The notes beneath the pieces are model-generated. The model saw only the letters and a list, made by a program, of their open reading frames with translations. It made no database searches and was not told the DNA's origin. From assembly GCF_002952055.1 (NCBI RefSeq), contig NZ_CP021255.1, forward strand, positions 1,118,851 through 1,182,850: 64,000 nt of DNA, in the 5' to 3' direction. Position 1 is the first letter of the stretch. Each line of letters begins with the position of its first letter. The DNA comes from Desulfobulbus oralis (GTDB lineage Bacteria > Desulfobacterota > Desulfobulbia > Desulfobulbales > Desulfobulbaceae). The position numbers and the translations under genes were made by a program. Below are positions 1 to 7,932 of this stretch, piece by piece.

Positions 1-1
1 C

Positions 2-415
2 CGCAGGACCGGCACCAGCTATCAGGGTTATCTGGAGCAGCTCGCCTGGGAAAGCCACAAGCCGGTGCTCATTGGTCAGGTCGGCTTTTCCACCTCGCCC
101 ACAGAGCCGAATCCAAAGGTACCCGGCTTTGGCGGCCACAAGGCGGAGGAGGTGGCCAGGCATTTTGTCCAGATCTGGCGGGATCTGCACACGGCACAGG
201 GCAAGGAGCACTTCTGCGGACTGGCCTTTTTCGAATGGCAGGACGAATGGTGGAAGAGCGGCGAAACCTGGGATGATCCTGCCCATCATGCACCGGAAGA
301 CCCTGAGGAGTGGTTCGGCATCTTTGAGCTGGGGCCGGACAATAGGTTGCTGCCCAAGGGCAGGGTGCCGGACACGGTGCGGCGCTTGTATACGGAGCAG
401 GCCGATGCGCATTGA
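2..415 (+). CDS. Glycoside-hydrolase-like protein, C-terminal fragment
   Basis: The frame is open from base 2 to the TGA at 413-415, so only the last ~137 residues are in the window. A stretch reading KPVLIGQVGFSTSP is followed by FFEWQDEWWKSGE about 45 residues later. In glycoside-hydrolase TIM-barrel proteins (GH2/GH5-like) a late strand often has a 'KPV(L/F)(I/V)xE(F/W)G' segment and then a 'FxEWxDEWWK' segment. Here the usual glutamate of the first segment reads Q (IGQVG), so catalytic activity cannot be assumed. The stop overlaps the start of the next gene by 11 bases, suggesting co-transcription. The family assignment rests on these two segments only, because the N-terminus lies outside the window. 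Confidence 0.5.
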   Translation, partial: RRTGTSYQGYLEQLAWESHKPVLIGQVGFSTSPTEPNPKVPGFGGHKAEEVARHFVQIWRDLHTAQGKEHFCGLAFFEWQDEWWKSGETWDDPAHHAPEDPEEWFGIFELGPDNRLLPKGRVPDTVRRLYTEQADAH

Positions 416-1001
416 GCCCTTTGAGTGCCGGCTGACGCTGCCGGCCTGGGTCTGGGAGGAAATGGCGGCCCTGCCGGATCGCCTGGAAACCCGGGAGGAG
501 CGGGTGGCTGCTGTCATCCGTTTCGCCCGGCTGAACACGGAGCGGGGAACCGGCGGGCCCTTTGCCGCAGGCGTCTTCGAGCGAGATTCCGGGCAGGTGC
601 TGATGCTGGCGGTCAATCGGGTGGTGCCCCTGGCCTGCTCGTCCCTGCACGCGGAGATCATGGCGCTTTCGCTGGCGCAGGCGCGGCTGGGCTGCTTTGA
701 TCTGGGGGCGCAGGGCCTGCCGGTCTTTGAGCTGGTGGTCAACTGGATGCCCTGCGCCATGTGCTTTGGCGCCGTGCTGTGGTCTGGCGTCCGCTCCCTG
801 GTGGTGGCCGGCTCCGGCCCGGAGATGGCGGCCATGACCGGCTTTGATGAAGGCCCCCTGCCGCCGGACTGGCAGGATCAACTCGCCCGGCGGGGCATTG
901 CCTTTCATGGCGATGTGGCCAGGGAGGCGGCGCTCGATGCCTTCCGTGCATTCGTCGCCAGTGGTGCAGCGGTGTACAACGGCAGGCAGGGCAGGCTCTG
1001 A
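405..1001 (+). CDS. Nucleoside/CMP-dCMP deaminase family protein
   Basis: This 198-residue protein has the zinc-deaminase signature: His82-Ala-Glu84 (zinc ligand and proton shuttle) and Pro116-Cys117-x2-Cys120 (the other zinc ligands). These are the marks of the cytidine/deoxycytidylate/guanine deaminase fold. The order and the roughly 35-residue gap fit small nucleoside or guanine deaminases (GuaD-like) and TadA relatives. The substrate cannot be read from the sequence. The ATG at 405 was chosen because the deaminase alignment begins soon after it; it overlaps the preceding stop codon. The in-frame upstream extension is only antisense or overlapping material of the previous gene. Located just upstream of pyrF, it may serve pyrimidine or purine salvage. 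Confidence 0.75.
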   Translation: MRIEPFECRLTLPAWVWEEMAALPDRLETREERVAAVIRFARLNTERGTGGPFAAGVFERDSGQVLMLAVNRVVPLACSSLHAEIMALSLAQARLGCFDLGAQGLPVFELVVNWMPCAMCFGAVLWSGVRSLVVAGSGPEMAAMTGFDEGPLPPDWQDQLARRGIAFHGDVAREAALDAFRAFVASGAAVYNGRQGRL

Positions 1002-1169
1002 GGCGAAGCTCGTCGGGCTCCCGCAGAACCTGCGCGCTGGCCCTTGCCCCGGCCGGGGGCTCGCACCCGCGGGCCTGACCCTTTCTGGATATGTTAACGA
1101 GATTGAACAGGAAATATGGCCTGTCCGCCCAGCCGCCCGGGCGGTCAACAGACAGGAGTTCCAAAAGCC

Positions 1170-1889
1170 ATGCACGATATTCCCCTGAATGAACGCATCA
1201 TTTTCGCCCTTGATTTTTCCACGCCGCAGGAGGCCAGAGCCTGGGTTGACCGTCTGGATGGACAGGTCAGATTTTTCAAGGTAGGACTGCAACTGTTTCT
1301 TGCCGGCTGGTGGCCAATCATCGACTACATCACCGACCGGGGCAACAAGGTCATGGTGGATCTCAAGTTTTTTGACATTCCGGAGACGGTTGCCCTGGCG
1401 GTGGCACAGTTGCGGGACCGGCATGTGACCTTTGCCACCGTCCACGGCAATGACCCCATCATCCGGGCTGCGGTGGCCAGCCGCGGCGATGATTTGAAAA
1501 TTCTGGCGGTGACCGTGCTCACCAGTTTCGACGAGACCGACATGCGGGCCATGGGCATGCAGGGCAGGGTGGAGGATCTGGTCCTCATGCGGGCGCGCAA
1601 GGCGCTGGACCTGCATTGCGACGGCGTAGTCGCCTCGGCCCGCGAGGCCAGGGTCCTGAGCGGGCTTGACCGGAATTTCATTGTCGTTACGCCCGGCATC
1701 CGGCCCGGCGCCAACATCGACGTGATTCAAAACGACGACCAGAAGCGGGTGGCCACGGCCAGAGCGGCCATCAGCGATGGCGCGGACTATGTGGTCATCG
1801 GCCGGCCCATCAGCCGTGCCCCCGATCCGCTGGCCGCTGTGGCGGAGATTCAGCGGGAAATCGGCGAAGCGCTGGGTGGCAGGCCTTAG
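1170..1889 (+). CDS. pyrF: Orotidine 5'-phosphate decarboxylase
   Basis: The enzyme catalyses the last step of UMP synthesis, removing CO2 from OMP in the cytoplasm. The 239-residue length is typical of bacterial PyrF. The N-terminal FALD motif (Asp15) and the catalytic DLKFFDIP segment (Asp64, Lys66, Asp69) are present. The phosphate-binding end has VTPGIR and a DYVVIGRPI segment, as in other PyrF TIM barrels. The start at 1170 is supported by a Shine-Dalgarno sequence (ACAGGAGT) about ten bases upstream. A 17-base palindrome (GCAGGCCTTAGGCCTGC, 1879-1895) spans the stop codon but has no T-tract after it, so it is not a standard terminator. Confidence 0.95.
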   Translation: MHDIPLNERIIFALDFSTPQEARAWVDRLDGQVRFFKVGLQLFLAGWWPIIDYITDRGNKVMVDLKFFDIPETVALAVAQLRDRHVTFATVHGNDPIIRAAVASRGDDLKILAVTVLTSFDETDMRAMGMQGRVEDLVLMRARKALDLHCDGVVASAREARVLSGLDRNFIVVTPGIRPGANIDVIQNDDQKRVATARAAISDGADYVVIGRPISRAPDPLAAVAEIQREIGEALGGRP

Positions 1890-1997
1890 GCCTGCTGCGG
1901 CACCCGGGACGAATGCCATGCTCAGGTCGGCGGCAAGCGGGGCAGGTCTTGGCCAACTGTGGGCCTGCCGGGGAGGGGGACTCGGGCAAGGCGCCCT

Positions 1998-2573
1998 TTA
2001 CGATCCCGCGATCCCGTTTTCTGCCTGCCATGTGATGGGGCAGCCCACACTGGGCTTCTGGTCAGGCGGTGGCGGCGAGCCGGCCAGCAGCGCCTTCAGG
2101 GCCTCTCGCAGCAAGCGGCCGCTCACCGGAATCCGCCTGTTTGGCCGGGCCTCGTCAAAGGCGCCGTGATAGAAGAGGCGGCCTGAAGCGTCGAAGAGAA
2201 AAATATCCGGCGTGCACACAGCGCCATAGGCCCTGGCCGTATGCCGGCCTGCATCGTAGAGGTAGCAAAAGGGCAGCTCCCAGTCTGCCGCCACCGCGCT
2301 GGTGGCGGCCCGGCTTTCCTCGGGCCGCGTACCGGAATTGGCATTGATGGCCACCGCCCCGATGCCCCTGGCTCCGTATTCCCGGCACAGCATCGCCAGT
2401 TCCCGGCGAATCAGCCGCACCAGCGGACAGCGGTTGCAGAGAAAGAGCAGTAACAAACCGGCTGGGCCCCGGCACGCGGCCAGCCGCACCACTTTGCCGC
2501 TTGTCGCATCGGGCAGGGCAAAGTCCGGCGCTTCCGCTCCCAGAGGGAGGGCATCTGGCAATGTTTTTTTCAT
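1998..2573 (-). CDS. Thioredoxin-like / AhpC-TSA family redox protein
   Basis: This 191-residue protein has a thioredoxin-fold N-terminus. The sequence LFLCNRCPLV places a Cys46-Asn-Arg-Cys49 pair where the family usually shows CNHCP. It also has the family's conserved C-terminal tail (DQKPSVGCPI). Proteins of this type are cytosolic thiol peroxidase or thioredoxin-like proteins of unproven substrate. The start is fixed by a strong AGGAGG seven bases upstream. A longer in-frame extension exists upstream but lacks a ribosome site and runs into the divergent kinase promoter region. The gene is divergent from the PfkB kinase, with a 145-base shared upstream region. Confidence 0.8.
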   Translation of the reverse strand: MKKTLPDALPLGAEAPDFALPDATSGKVVRLAACRGPAGLLLLFLCNRCPLVRLIRRELAMLCREYGARGIGAVAINANSGTRPEESRAATSAVAADWELPFCYLYDAGRHTARAYGAVCTPDIFLFDASGRLFYHGAFDEARPNRRIPVSGRLLREALKALLAGSPPPPDQKPSVGCPITWQAENGIAGS

Positions 2574-2718
2574 GTTGCGCCTCCTGGCGATGAAGAAAGT
2601 GACTGGTGCAAGCCGGGGCTGCCGCGGTGCTTGCGCCTTCCGCCTGGAAAGGGTACATTTCCACCCGTCTCGTCGCAATGCGGATTTCTTCCATTTCAGT
2701 TGAAGCATGGAGCGTTAT

Positions 2719-3591
2719 ATGCGTGCCCATAACGGTCTTTTTGTGGGACAGTGCAGCGTTGAACTGGTCTACTATCTTCCCCATGCCCTGAAGCCCGGCC
2801 AGCGGATGAGGGCGGAACGGCAGGTGGCCTTTGCCGGCGGCACGGCCACCAATGCGGCCATCGCCTTTTCGGCTTTCGACAATGTTTCCAGTCTGGTCAC
2901 CGGGTTGGGCGAGCACCCCCTGAGCGAAGTCGCGCGTGCCGACATCATGGACCGGGCGGTGGCCTTGATCGATCTGGATTCCCTGCCCCACCGGCCGCCC
3001 TCGGTCGGCGTGGTGCTGGTGGATCTGGAGTCCCACGTCTACAGTGTGGCCTATGCCACCACCTATGCGCGCAAGCTGCGCTCCCTGGATCTGGGGGAGG
3101 CGATTTTCCACGATGTGGAGGTGGTGCTGCTGGACGGCGCCTATATGCCCCAGGCCCTGGAAGCGGCCAGTATGGCCAGGGAGCGCGGCATTCCGGTGGT
3201 GCTGGATGCCGGCGTATGGCGGGAAGGCATGCAACCGCTGCTGCCGCTTGTCGATTATCTGATTGCCTCCCGGGCCTTCCGCCTGCCCAAGTGCAACAAT
3301 GTGGGCGAAATGTTTGCCGCCCTGCACAGCTTCGGCGTCGGGCATATTGCCGTGACCCGCGGGGAGAAGCCTGTTTTGGCCTATGAAGACGGCGTCATTT
3401 CGGAGATCCCGATTGCCAGGGTGCGGGTGCTGGACAGCCTGGGCGCGGGAGACATTCTGCACGGCGCCTTCTGCCACTACATCCTCGAGCGCGATTTCAA
3501 AAACGCGCTCGAGATGGCGAGCCGAGCCGCCACCCTGTCCTGCACGGCGCTCGGCCCCCGGGCCTGGATAGAGCAGATCAAATCGCCCTGA
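2719..3591 (+). CDS. PfkB-family carbohydrate kinase
   Basis: A sugar or nucleoside kinase of the ribokinase/PfkB fold, about 290 residues. The early glycine-rich 'AGGTATNAAIAF' segment corresponds to PfkB signature 1. The C-terminal DSLGAGDILHGAF is signature 2, with Asp as the catalytic base and the anion hole formed by GAGD. The substrate is not evident. I prefer the ATG at 2719 to the one at 2707 because TGGAG lies six bases before it and the protein then starts close to the first beta strand. It is followed by a strong hairpin (3602-3629) and then the KdnB-like gene on the same strand, so a link to Kdo-type sugar metabolism is possible but unproven. Confidence 0.85.
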   Translation: MRAHNGLFVGQCSVELVYYLPHALKPGQRMRAERQVAFAGGTATNAAIAFSAFDNVSSLVTGLGEHPLSEVARADIMDRAVALIDLDSLPHRPPSVGVVLVDLESHVYSVAYATTYARKLRSLDLGEAIFHDVEVVLLDGAYMPQALEAASMARERGIPVVLDAGVWREGMQPLLPLVDYLIASRAFRLPKCNNVGEMFAALHSFGVGHIAVTRGEKPVLAYEDGVISEIPIARVRVLDSLGAGDILHGAFCHYILERDFKNALEMASRAATLSCTALGPRAWIEQIKSP

Positions 3592-3592
3592 A

Positions 3593-3647
3593 CCGGAATA
3601 TGGATACAGGGCGCCCCGGCCCTGTATCCGGGCAATGCGGCTTCCGG
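3593..3647. other. Nested inverted repeat between the kinase and kdnB
   Basis: A perfect 10-base inverted repeat (GGATACAGGG 3602-3611, CCCTGTATCC 3620-3629, 8-base loop) sits inside outer arms CCGGAA (3593-3598) and TTCCGG (3642-3647). There is no T-tract on either strand, so it is not a canonical intrinsic terminator. It could be an mRNA-stabilising hairpin or a protein site. Confidence 0.6.
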
Positions 3648-3744
3648 TTGCCTTTTACCGGTCAGGCATCTATAGTTCGCCGCTTTGTCGCCGCATGCTG
3701 CTGCTGGCAGGCGGCTCTTTTCATTTTTTGCAACGGACACGCTC

Positions 3745-4806
3745 ATGTACAGAAATTTTAGAATCGTTCCCAACATCATCTTTGGCCGCGGGGCATTCAA
3801 TCAGCTTGGCGACATTCTGAAACCCAAACGCAGCTCCGGCGGCAGCATGGTTTTCATCATGGACCGGGTCTTTTCGGGCAAGCCCCTGGAATCCCGGCTG
3901 CCGGTGGCGGAGCATGACCTGGTCATCCCGGTCAATGTGGATGACGAACCCAAGACCAAATACGTGGATGCGCTCACGGCTCAGGTCAAGGCGCACACAG
4001 CCAAAGCCTGTGGCGTTATCGGTATCGGCGGCGGTTCCAGCATGGATCTGGCCAAGGCCGTGGCCCTGATGCTCACCAACCCCGGTTCCTCCGTGGACTA
4101 CCAGGGCTGGGACCTTATCAGGAATCCGGCGGTCTATCACGTGGCCGTGCCCACGCTGGCCGGCACGGGCGCAGAAATTTCCCGTACCGCCGTGCTGACC
4201 GGGCCGGAAAAGAAACTGGGCCTCAACTCGGACTACACGCTGTTCGATCAGGTCCTGCTCGATCCGGAACTCACTGCGGGCGCACCGAAAAATCAGTGGT
4301 TTTACACCGGCATGGACTGCTACATCCACGACATCGAGTCGCTGCACGGCACCTACCTGAACGCCTTCAGCAAGGCGTACGGCGAGAAGTCTCTGGAACT
4401 GTGCCGCCAGGTTTTTCTGGAGGAGCACGAGGACAGCGCCGACAGGCTGATGATGGCCTCCTATTTCGGCGGCATGAGCATCGCCTATTCCCAGGTCGGC
4501 GCCTGCCACGCCCTGTCCTACGGTCTGTCCTTTGTCCTGGGGACGCACCACGGTGTGGGCTGTTGCATCGCCTTCAATGTGCTGGACGACATCTATCCGG
4601 AAGGCGTGCGCGAGTTTCGCGAGATGATGACGCGGCAGGAGGTGCCTCTGCCGCAGCAGCTCACCCGGGGCCTGAGCGATCAGGACATGGACACCATGGT
4701 CAAGGTGGCCCTGGGCCTGGAACCGCTCTGGGAAAACTGCCTGGGCAAGGATTGGCGCAACCACATGACCCCGGCCCGCGCCCGCGAGCTGTTTAGCCGG
4801 ATGTAA
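3745..4806 (+). CDS. kdnB: KdnB-like 3-deoxy-D-manno-octulosonate 8-oxidase
   Basis: This 353-residue iron-containing (group III) alcohol dehydrogenase resembles the Shewanella KdnB protein along its whole length. Shared segments include NIIFGRGAFNQLGD, GIGGGSSMDLAKAVALMLTNPGSS, YQGWDL, TLAGTGAEISRTAVL, LGLNSDYTLFDQ, QWFYTGMDCYIHDIES and AYSQVGACHALSYGL. KdnB oxidises Kdo at C8, and the partner KdnA aminates it to 8-amino-Kdo for lipopolysaccharide. The NAD-binding GGGS and metal-binding region (Asp/His residues of DCYIHDIES and HALSYGL, then THHGVG) are present. The start at 3745 begins the family's N-terminal strand. No kdnA lies beside it in this window. A terminator follows directly. Confidence 0.85.
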   Translation: MYRNFRIVPNIIFGRGAFNQLGDILKPKRSSGGSMVFIMDRVFSGKPLESRLPVAEHDLVIPVNVDDEPKTKYVDALTAQVKAHTAKACGVIGIGGGSSMDLAKAVALMLTNPGSSVDYQGWDLIRNPAVYHVAVPTLAGTGAEISRTAVLTGPEKKLGLNSDYTLFDQVLLDPELTAGAPKNQWFYTGMDCYIHDIESLHGTYLNAFSKAYGEKSLELCRQVFLEEHEDSADRLMMASYFGGMSIAYSQVGACHALSYGLSFVLGTHHGVGCCIAFNVLDDIYPEGVREFREMMTRQEVPLPQQLTRGLSDQDMDTMVKVALGLEPLWENCLGKDWRNHMTPARARELFSRM

Positions 4807-4829
4807 CAGCGGAAAGCATGTACGGAAAA

Positions 4830-4859
4830 GACCGCCCGGGTCAGGTGGCGGTCTTTTTT
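4830..4859 (+). terminator. Intrinsic terminator after kdnB
   Basis: GACCGCC (4830-4836) pairs with GGCGGTC (4847-4853) across a 10-base loop and is followed by a run of T. It lies about 25 bases after the kdnB stop and ends the plus-strand unit before the convergent FMN oxidase gene. Confidence 0.9.
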
Positions 4860-4889
4860 CAGGCGTTTTTCAGGAGCTACGGCTGCCAA

Positions 4890-5909
4890 TCAGCCCTGGA
4901 ACAGCAGCTCCGGGTTGATGTCGCCCACCGTGCCGACGCCGGTGAGCAGCATGGCCTGGGCAAGCTGCGTCCTGATGCCTTCAAAGTAGATCCTGACCCC
5001 GTCCAGCCCGCCGCCAATGGCCGCCACGCAGACCGGCCGGCCGATGAAGACCGCATCCGCACCCAAAGCCAGCATCTTCAGGACATCCACGCCGCTGCGC
5101 ACTCCGCCGTCCACGATGATAGGCACCCGGCCGCGTAGCGCCGCTGCAATGCGCGGCAACACATCGGCCGTGCCCGGGCAGTGATCCAGAATGCGCCCGC
5201 CGTGGTTGGACACCACAATGGCGTCCGCACCGGCTGCGACGGCCTTTTCCGCATCCCGGGGTGTCATGATGCCCTTGACGATGAAGGCGCAGTCCTGCCT
5301 GTGCACGTGCTCGATCACCCGGGTGAGTTCATGCACGGTCATGGGCGCGACCGGCCGGCCCATCTCGCGCAGGCTCACCAGTCCGGCGGCATCCACATCC
5401 ATGCCCAGAGCCAGCGGCTTGCAGGCCATCATGCGGTCGATTTTTTCGAACAGCTCCGCGCCTTCCCAGGGCTTGACGAAGGGGATGCCCGGGTGGGATT
5501 TCAGGCCTTTTTCCGCGGCATCGATGATAAAGGGCGGCACGCCGTCGCCGCTGCAGCCGACCGTGCCCGCAGCCTCGCAGCCGCCCAGCACTGCCTCGAT
5601 GTAGTCGTCTTCGCTCACTGCGGCCGTCATGTTGAAGGACACCCCGCCGATGGGGGCTGCCAGAGCCGGCACTTTCAGGTTCATGCCCAGAATCGTGACG
5701 CCCGTGTCCGGGACCTTCACGTCGTGCAGGGCTGTCATGTTCAGCGTTACCTGGGCCAGCGCCTCATAGTTGTTCTGGAACGTGCTGCCCGTGCCCAGAC
5801 CGCCCATGCCCGGCACCTCGCCCACGCAGGCGCGGCCGTTGCAGGCCGGGCAAACCCGGCAATGGCCCTTCATCCGTTCGCGGGCTATGCTTCTGTAGTC
5901 TTCGCTCAT
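4890..5909 (-). CDS. FMN-dependent alpha-hydroxy-acid oxidase/dehydrogenase
   Basis: A 339-residue TIM-barrel flavoenzyme of the lactate/glycolate oxidase (LldD) superfamily. The hallmark SNHGGRILD segment (catalytic His and Arg) and the phosphate-binding DGGVRSG and GADAVFIGRPV segments are visible. The N-terminus is unusual: within the first 30 residues it has four Cys (CRVCPACNGRAC), as in a subgroup of anaerobe proteins, where they might bind a metal or cluster. The substrate is not determined. The start is uncertain. A strong AGGGAGGT lies 15-22 bases upstream of the chosen ATG at 5909, which is further than ideal, so a non-ATG start slightly upstream is possible. Confidence 0.8.
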   Translation of the reverse strand: MSEDYRSIARERMKGHCRVCPACNGRACVGEVPGMGGLGTGSTFQNNYEALAQVTLNMTALHDVKVPDTGVTILGMNLKVPALAAPIGGVSFNMTAAVSEDDYIEAVLGGCEAAGTVGCSGDGVPPFIIDAAEKGLKSHPGIPFVKPWEGAELFEKIDRMMACKPLALGMDVDAAGLVSLREMGRPVAPMTVHELTRVIEHVHRQDCAFIVKGIMTPRDAEKAVAAGADAIVVSNHGGRILDHCPGTADVLPRIAAALRGRVPIIVDGGVRSGVDVLKMLALGADAVFIGRPVCVAAIGGGLDGVRIYFEGIRTQLAQAMLLTGVGTVGDINPELLFQG

Positions 5910-6533
5910 GTGCTTTTCCGCAGAAATGCGACCTCCCTGTGCAGTTTGTGGGTGCGGCGCCAGAGGCGCCAAAAGGCCTGCACTATAGAAAAGGCCCATC
6001 GAAAATGCCAGCCGTTCCGGGAGATAAAGTCTGCCGCTTGCGGCAAGCTTGCCCTCCATTGCCAGCTATTCCAGAGCGTTGCAACATCACCGCCCTGGCA
6101 TGGTCACAGATGTGTCGCTCGACCTGCGTCGAAGCGCCTGACGCAGTCCATGCAGCATTCCCCGCTACCTCATTGCATGTCCGGGTACGCAACACGGCTG
6201 CCATGCGCTGTTTTCTGGGCATGAAACTTATCATGCACGGGATTGCCCTTGCCGGGCGCCGAGGCCTTTGCCGTTGCGCAATGCCTTCCGCCATCTCGGA
6301 AAAGCACAGGCACACCGAGAGAGGGCAGAAATTTGTTTTTTGTCTTTGTCATATTGCCTATAATATCTTCGGGATTGAGGCAGCGTTCAGGAAGCCACGC
6401 CATCCGCCTTTACCGGGTCGACATTATTAACTTACTATATTTGTAGCTTTATTTGAAAAAATTGTAAATTTGTTCAGCATAAAGATGCTATCAAAGACAG
6501 CTAACCTTGACATCGTTAAACACTGGAGGAAAA
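5910..6533. other. Gene-free stretch at the edge of the AT-rich island
   Basis: No credible gene was seen on either strand. The left part keeps the GC-rich composition of the chromosome. From about 6420 it turns abruptly AT-rich (TTATTAACTTACTATATTTG) and stays so through the next genes, marking the left boundary of foreign DNA. Confidence 0.6.
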
Positions 6534-7184
6534 ATGATGCAGAAAAAGTCAAACTCTTATTCAGTACTGATAGTTGTTTGTTCATTATATTTATCAGGAT
6601 GTGCTGTTGGTAATAAATACAAGATTGAAGATAGTAAAATTCAATTTACCTCTACTGGGAGTTCTACGGTTTCCGTTGGTGCTTTGGATCAACGACCATA
6701 TGTCATCGAAAAAACCAGTCCTGTTACATACATAGGCATGGTAAGAGGTGGTTTTGGCAATCCATTTAACGCAACCACCAATAATGGGTTGCCATTTTCT
6801 GATAACATTAGCAAATCAATATGTTTATCGTTAGCGGATAAAGGATACAATGTCAAACAAGTAATCCTTACCCCTGAATTAACAGAAGAAGAATCCATTA
6901 AAAGAATAATTGCACAAGGTCAAGATAAGAATATTATTGTTCTTATTAAAAAATGGGAAAGTGATGTGTTTATGAATTTTAATGTATCTTACGAATTATT
7001 ATTGAAGGTAATTTCATCAAAAGGTGAAATTATTGCAGAGGCAAAAAATAAGGAAGAAATTAATGCTTCTGGAAGTATTTTCAAAGAACCGATAGGACTA
7101 TCAAAATCAGAAGTTCCAAGAATATATAAGAAGTCTTTAGAAGAATTGATTAATAATCCCAGAATTATCAACGCATTAAAGTAA
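6534..7184 (+). CDS. Predicted lipoprotein, unknown function
   Basis: A 216-residue protein with a basic N-terminus, a hydrophobic stretch (YSVLIVVCSLYLSG) and a lipobox ending LSGC, so it is probably lipidated and anchored in the envelope. The mature part has no motif I recognise. It is Asn/Lys/Ile-rich and its codons are AT-rich, unlike all core genes around it, which points to recent acquisition. The ATG at 6534 follows GGAGG by five bases (a second ATG is the next codon). Its neighbours are other foreign ORFs, not a pathway. It might be an outer-membrane-linked accessory protein; nothing more can be said. Confidence 0.65.
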   Translation: MMQKKSNSYSVLIVVCSLYLSGCAVGNKYKIEDSKIQFTSTGSSTVSVGALDQRPYVIEKTSPVTYIGMVRGGFGNPFNATTNNGLPFSDNISKSICLSLADKGYNVKQVILTPELTEEESIKRIIAQGQDKNIIVLIKKWESDVFMNFNVSYELLLKVISSKGEIIAEAKNKEEINASGSIFKEPIGLSKSEVPRIYKKSLEELINNPRIINALK

Positions 7185-7339
7185 ATTTCCAGGAATATAG
7201 CGTAAGTAGTTTTTCTGTCACGATAATGAGTTAATAAAATATGTAACAAATCGTTCAGGCTGCTTCCTTGAAATGTATATATTGTTAATTTTGATTTTGA
7301 AATAAATTTTGGAATAAAATAAATCTGACAAAGCAAATT

Positions 7340-7403
7340 CACTCGGGTGCTACAGAGCGTCGCTGTGCGCTGCTTTTGTCGCCGCTGATTTGCGGCGTTA
7401 GCC
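7340..7403 (+). other. attC-like half site upstream of the 7420 ORF
   Basis: A GC-rich patch in AT-rich surroundings. It contains a small hairpin (GCCGC 7381-7385 with GCGGC 7392-7396) ending in GTTAGCC (7397-7403), one mismatch from the integron core GTTRRRY. The next ORF starts 17 bases later, as cassette ORFs often do. The left arm is not clear. Confidence 0.35.
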
Positions 7404-7419
7404 CGCAGAGGAAATAAAA

Positions 7420-7842
7420 ATGTCATGCATTCTTAGGGTTAGCGGCAAAAATCTGGAAATTGGTCCTCTGCTCAGACAACTGCCCTTCGCGCCATACCGC
7501 ATCTGGTGCAAAGGCAGCGTAGACGAAATCAGGAAGAAAGTGTCTGTCGACAGTGGCGCAGCGTTCGAGATCAGCGGCGCAGACCTTGACGAATTTGACC
7601 TACAAATTGAAGACGCAACGGCATTCCTCGAAAAGCATGGTGCATCCCTGAAGGCCATGACAGAATTCCCAGGAGTCGAATACGCGGTACTCGACTTTGG
7701 GATTGAGGTACGTGATGAGTATGTGGTCTACTCTGATTGCCTGCCGGCAACCTTCATTCAGGCTGCCGCAACTTCGGGCCTCGATATCGAGCTATCGCAC
7801 TACAGATGTCTCGAAGAAGATGAAAAGGCGGAGAAGAGCTAA
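7420..7842 (+). CDS. Hypothetical cassette-like small protein
   Basis: A 140-residue acidic soluble protein with no signal or membrane segment and no motif I recognise. AGAGGA sits seven bases before the ATG. The size, the short leader after an attC-like core and the stop codon embedded in an AGCTAAC motif (7837-7843) are all like an integron gene cassette. Its base composition (moderate GC) also differs from both the AT-rich gene before it and the AT-rich gene after it, which suggests an independent origin. The function could be immunity- or toxin-related, as many cassette proteins are, but the sequence gives no support for that. Confidence 0.6.
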   Translation: MSCILRVSGKNLEIGPLLRQLPFAPYRIWCKGSVDEIRKKVSVDSGAAFEISGADLDEFDLQIEDATAFLEKHGASLKAMTEFPGVEYAVLDFGIEVRDEYVVYSDCLPATFIQAAATSGLDIELSHYRCLEEDEKAEKS

Positions 7843-7905
7843 CCAGTCGATCAAGTCAACCCCGGAAAGCACGCTGTGTCAATATTTAAGCCCAGCGGCG
7901 GTCAA
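7837..7905 (+). other. attC-like left half after the 7420 ORF
   Basis: AGCTAAC at 7837-7843 is the inverse complement of GTTAGCT. It is followed by CAGTCGATCAAGTC, which resembles the left part of many attC sites. The right half is degenerate (AGCGGCGGTCAAC around 7890-7905). The stop codon of the ORF lies inside the motif. Confidence 0.35.
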
Positions 7906-7932
7906 CTTATCTTATCATAATAATTAAAGAAA

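Noticed and set aside
1879-1895. Palindrome over the pyrF stop codon as a terminator
   Set aside because: It lacks the T-tract and overlaps the coding end; it may simply be chance in a GC-rich gene end.
69-1919. A 616-residue open frame on the minus strand
   Set aside because: It is antisense to the deaminase and pyrF and has no ribosome site or recognisable domain.
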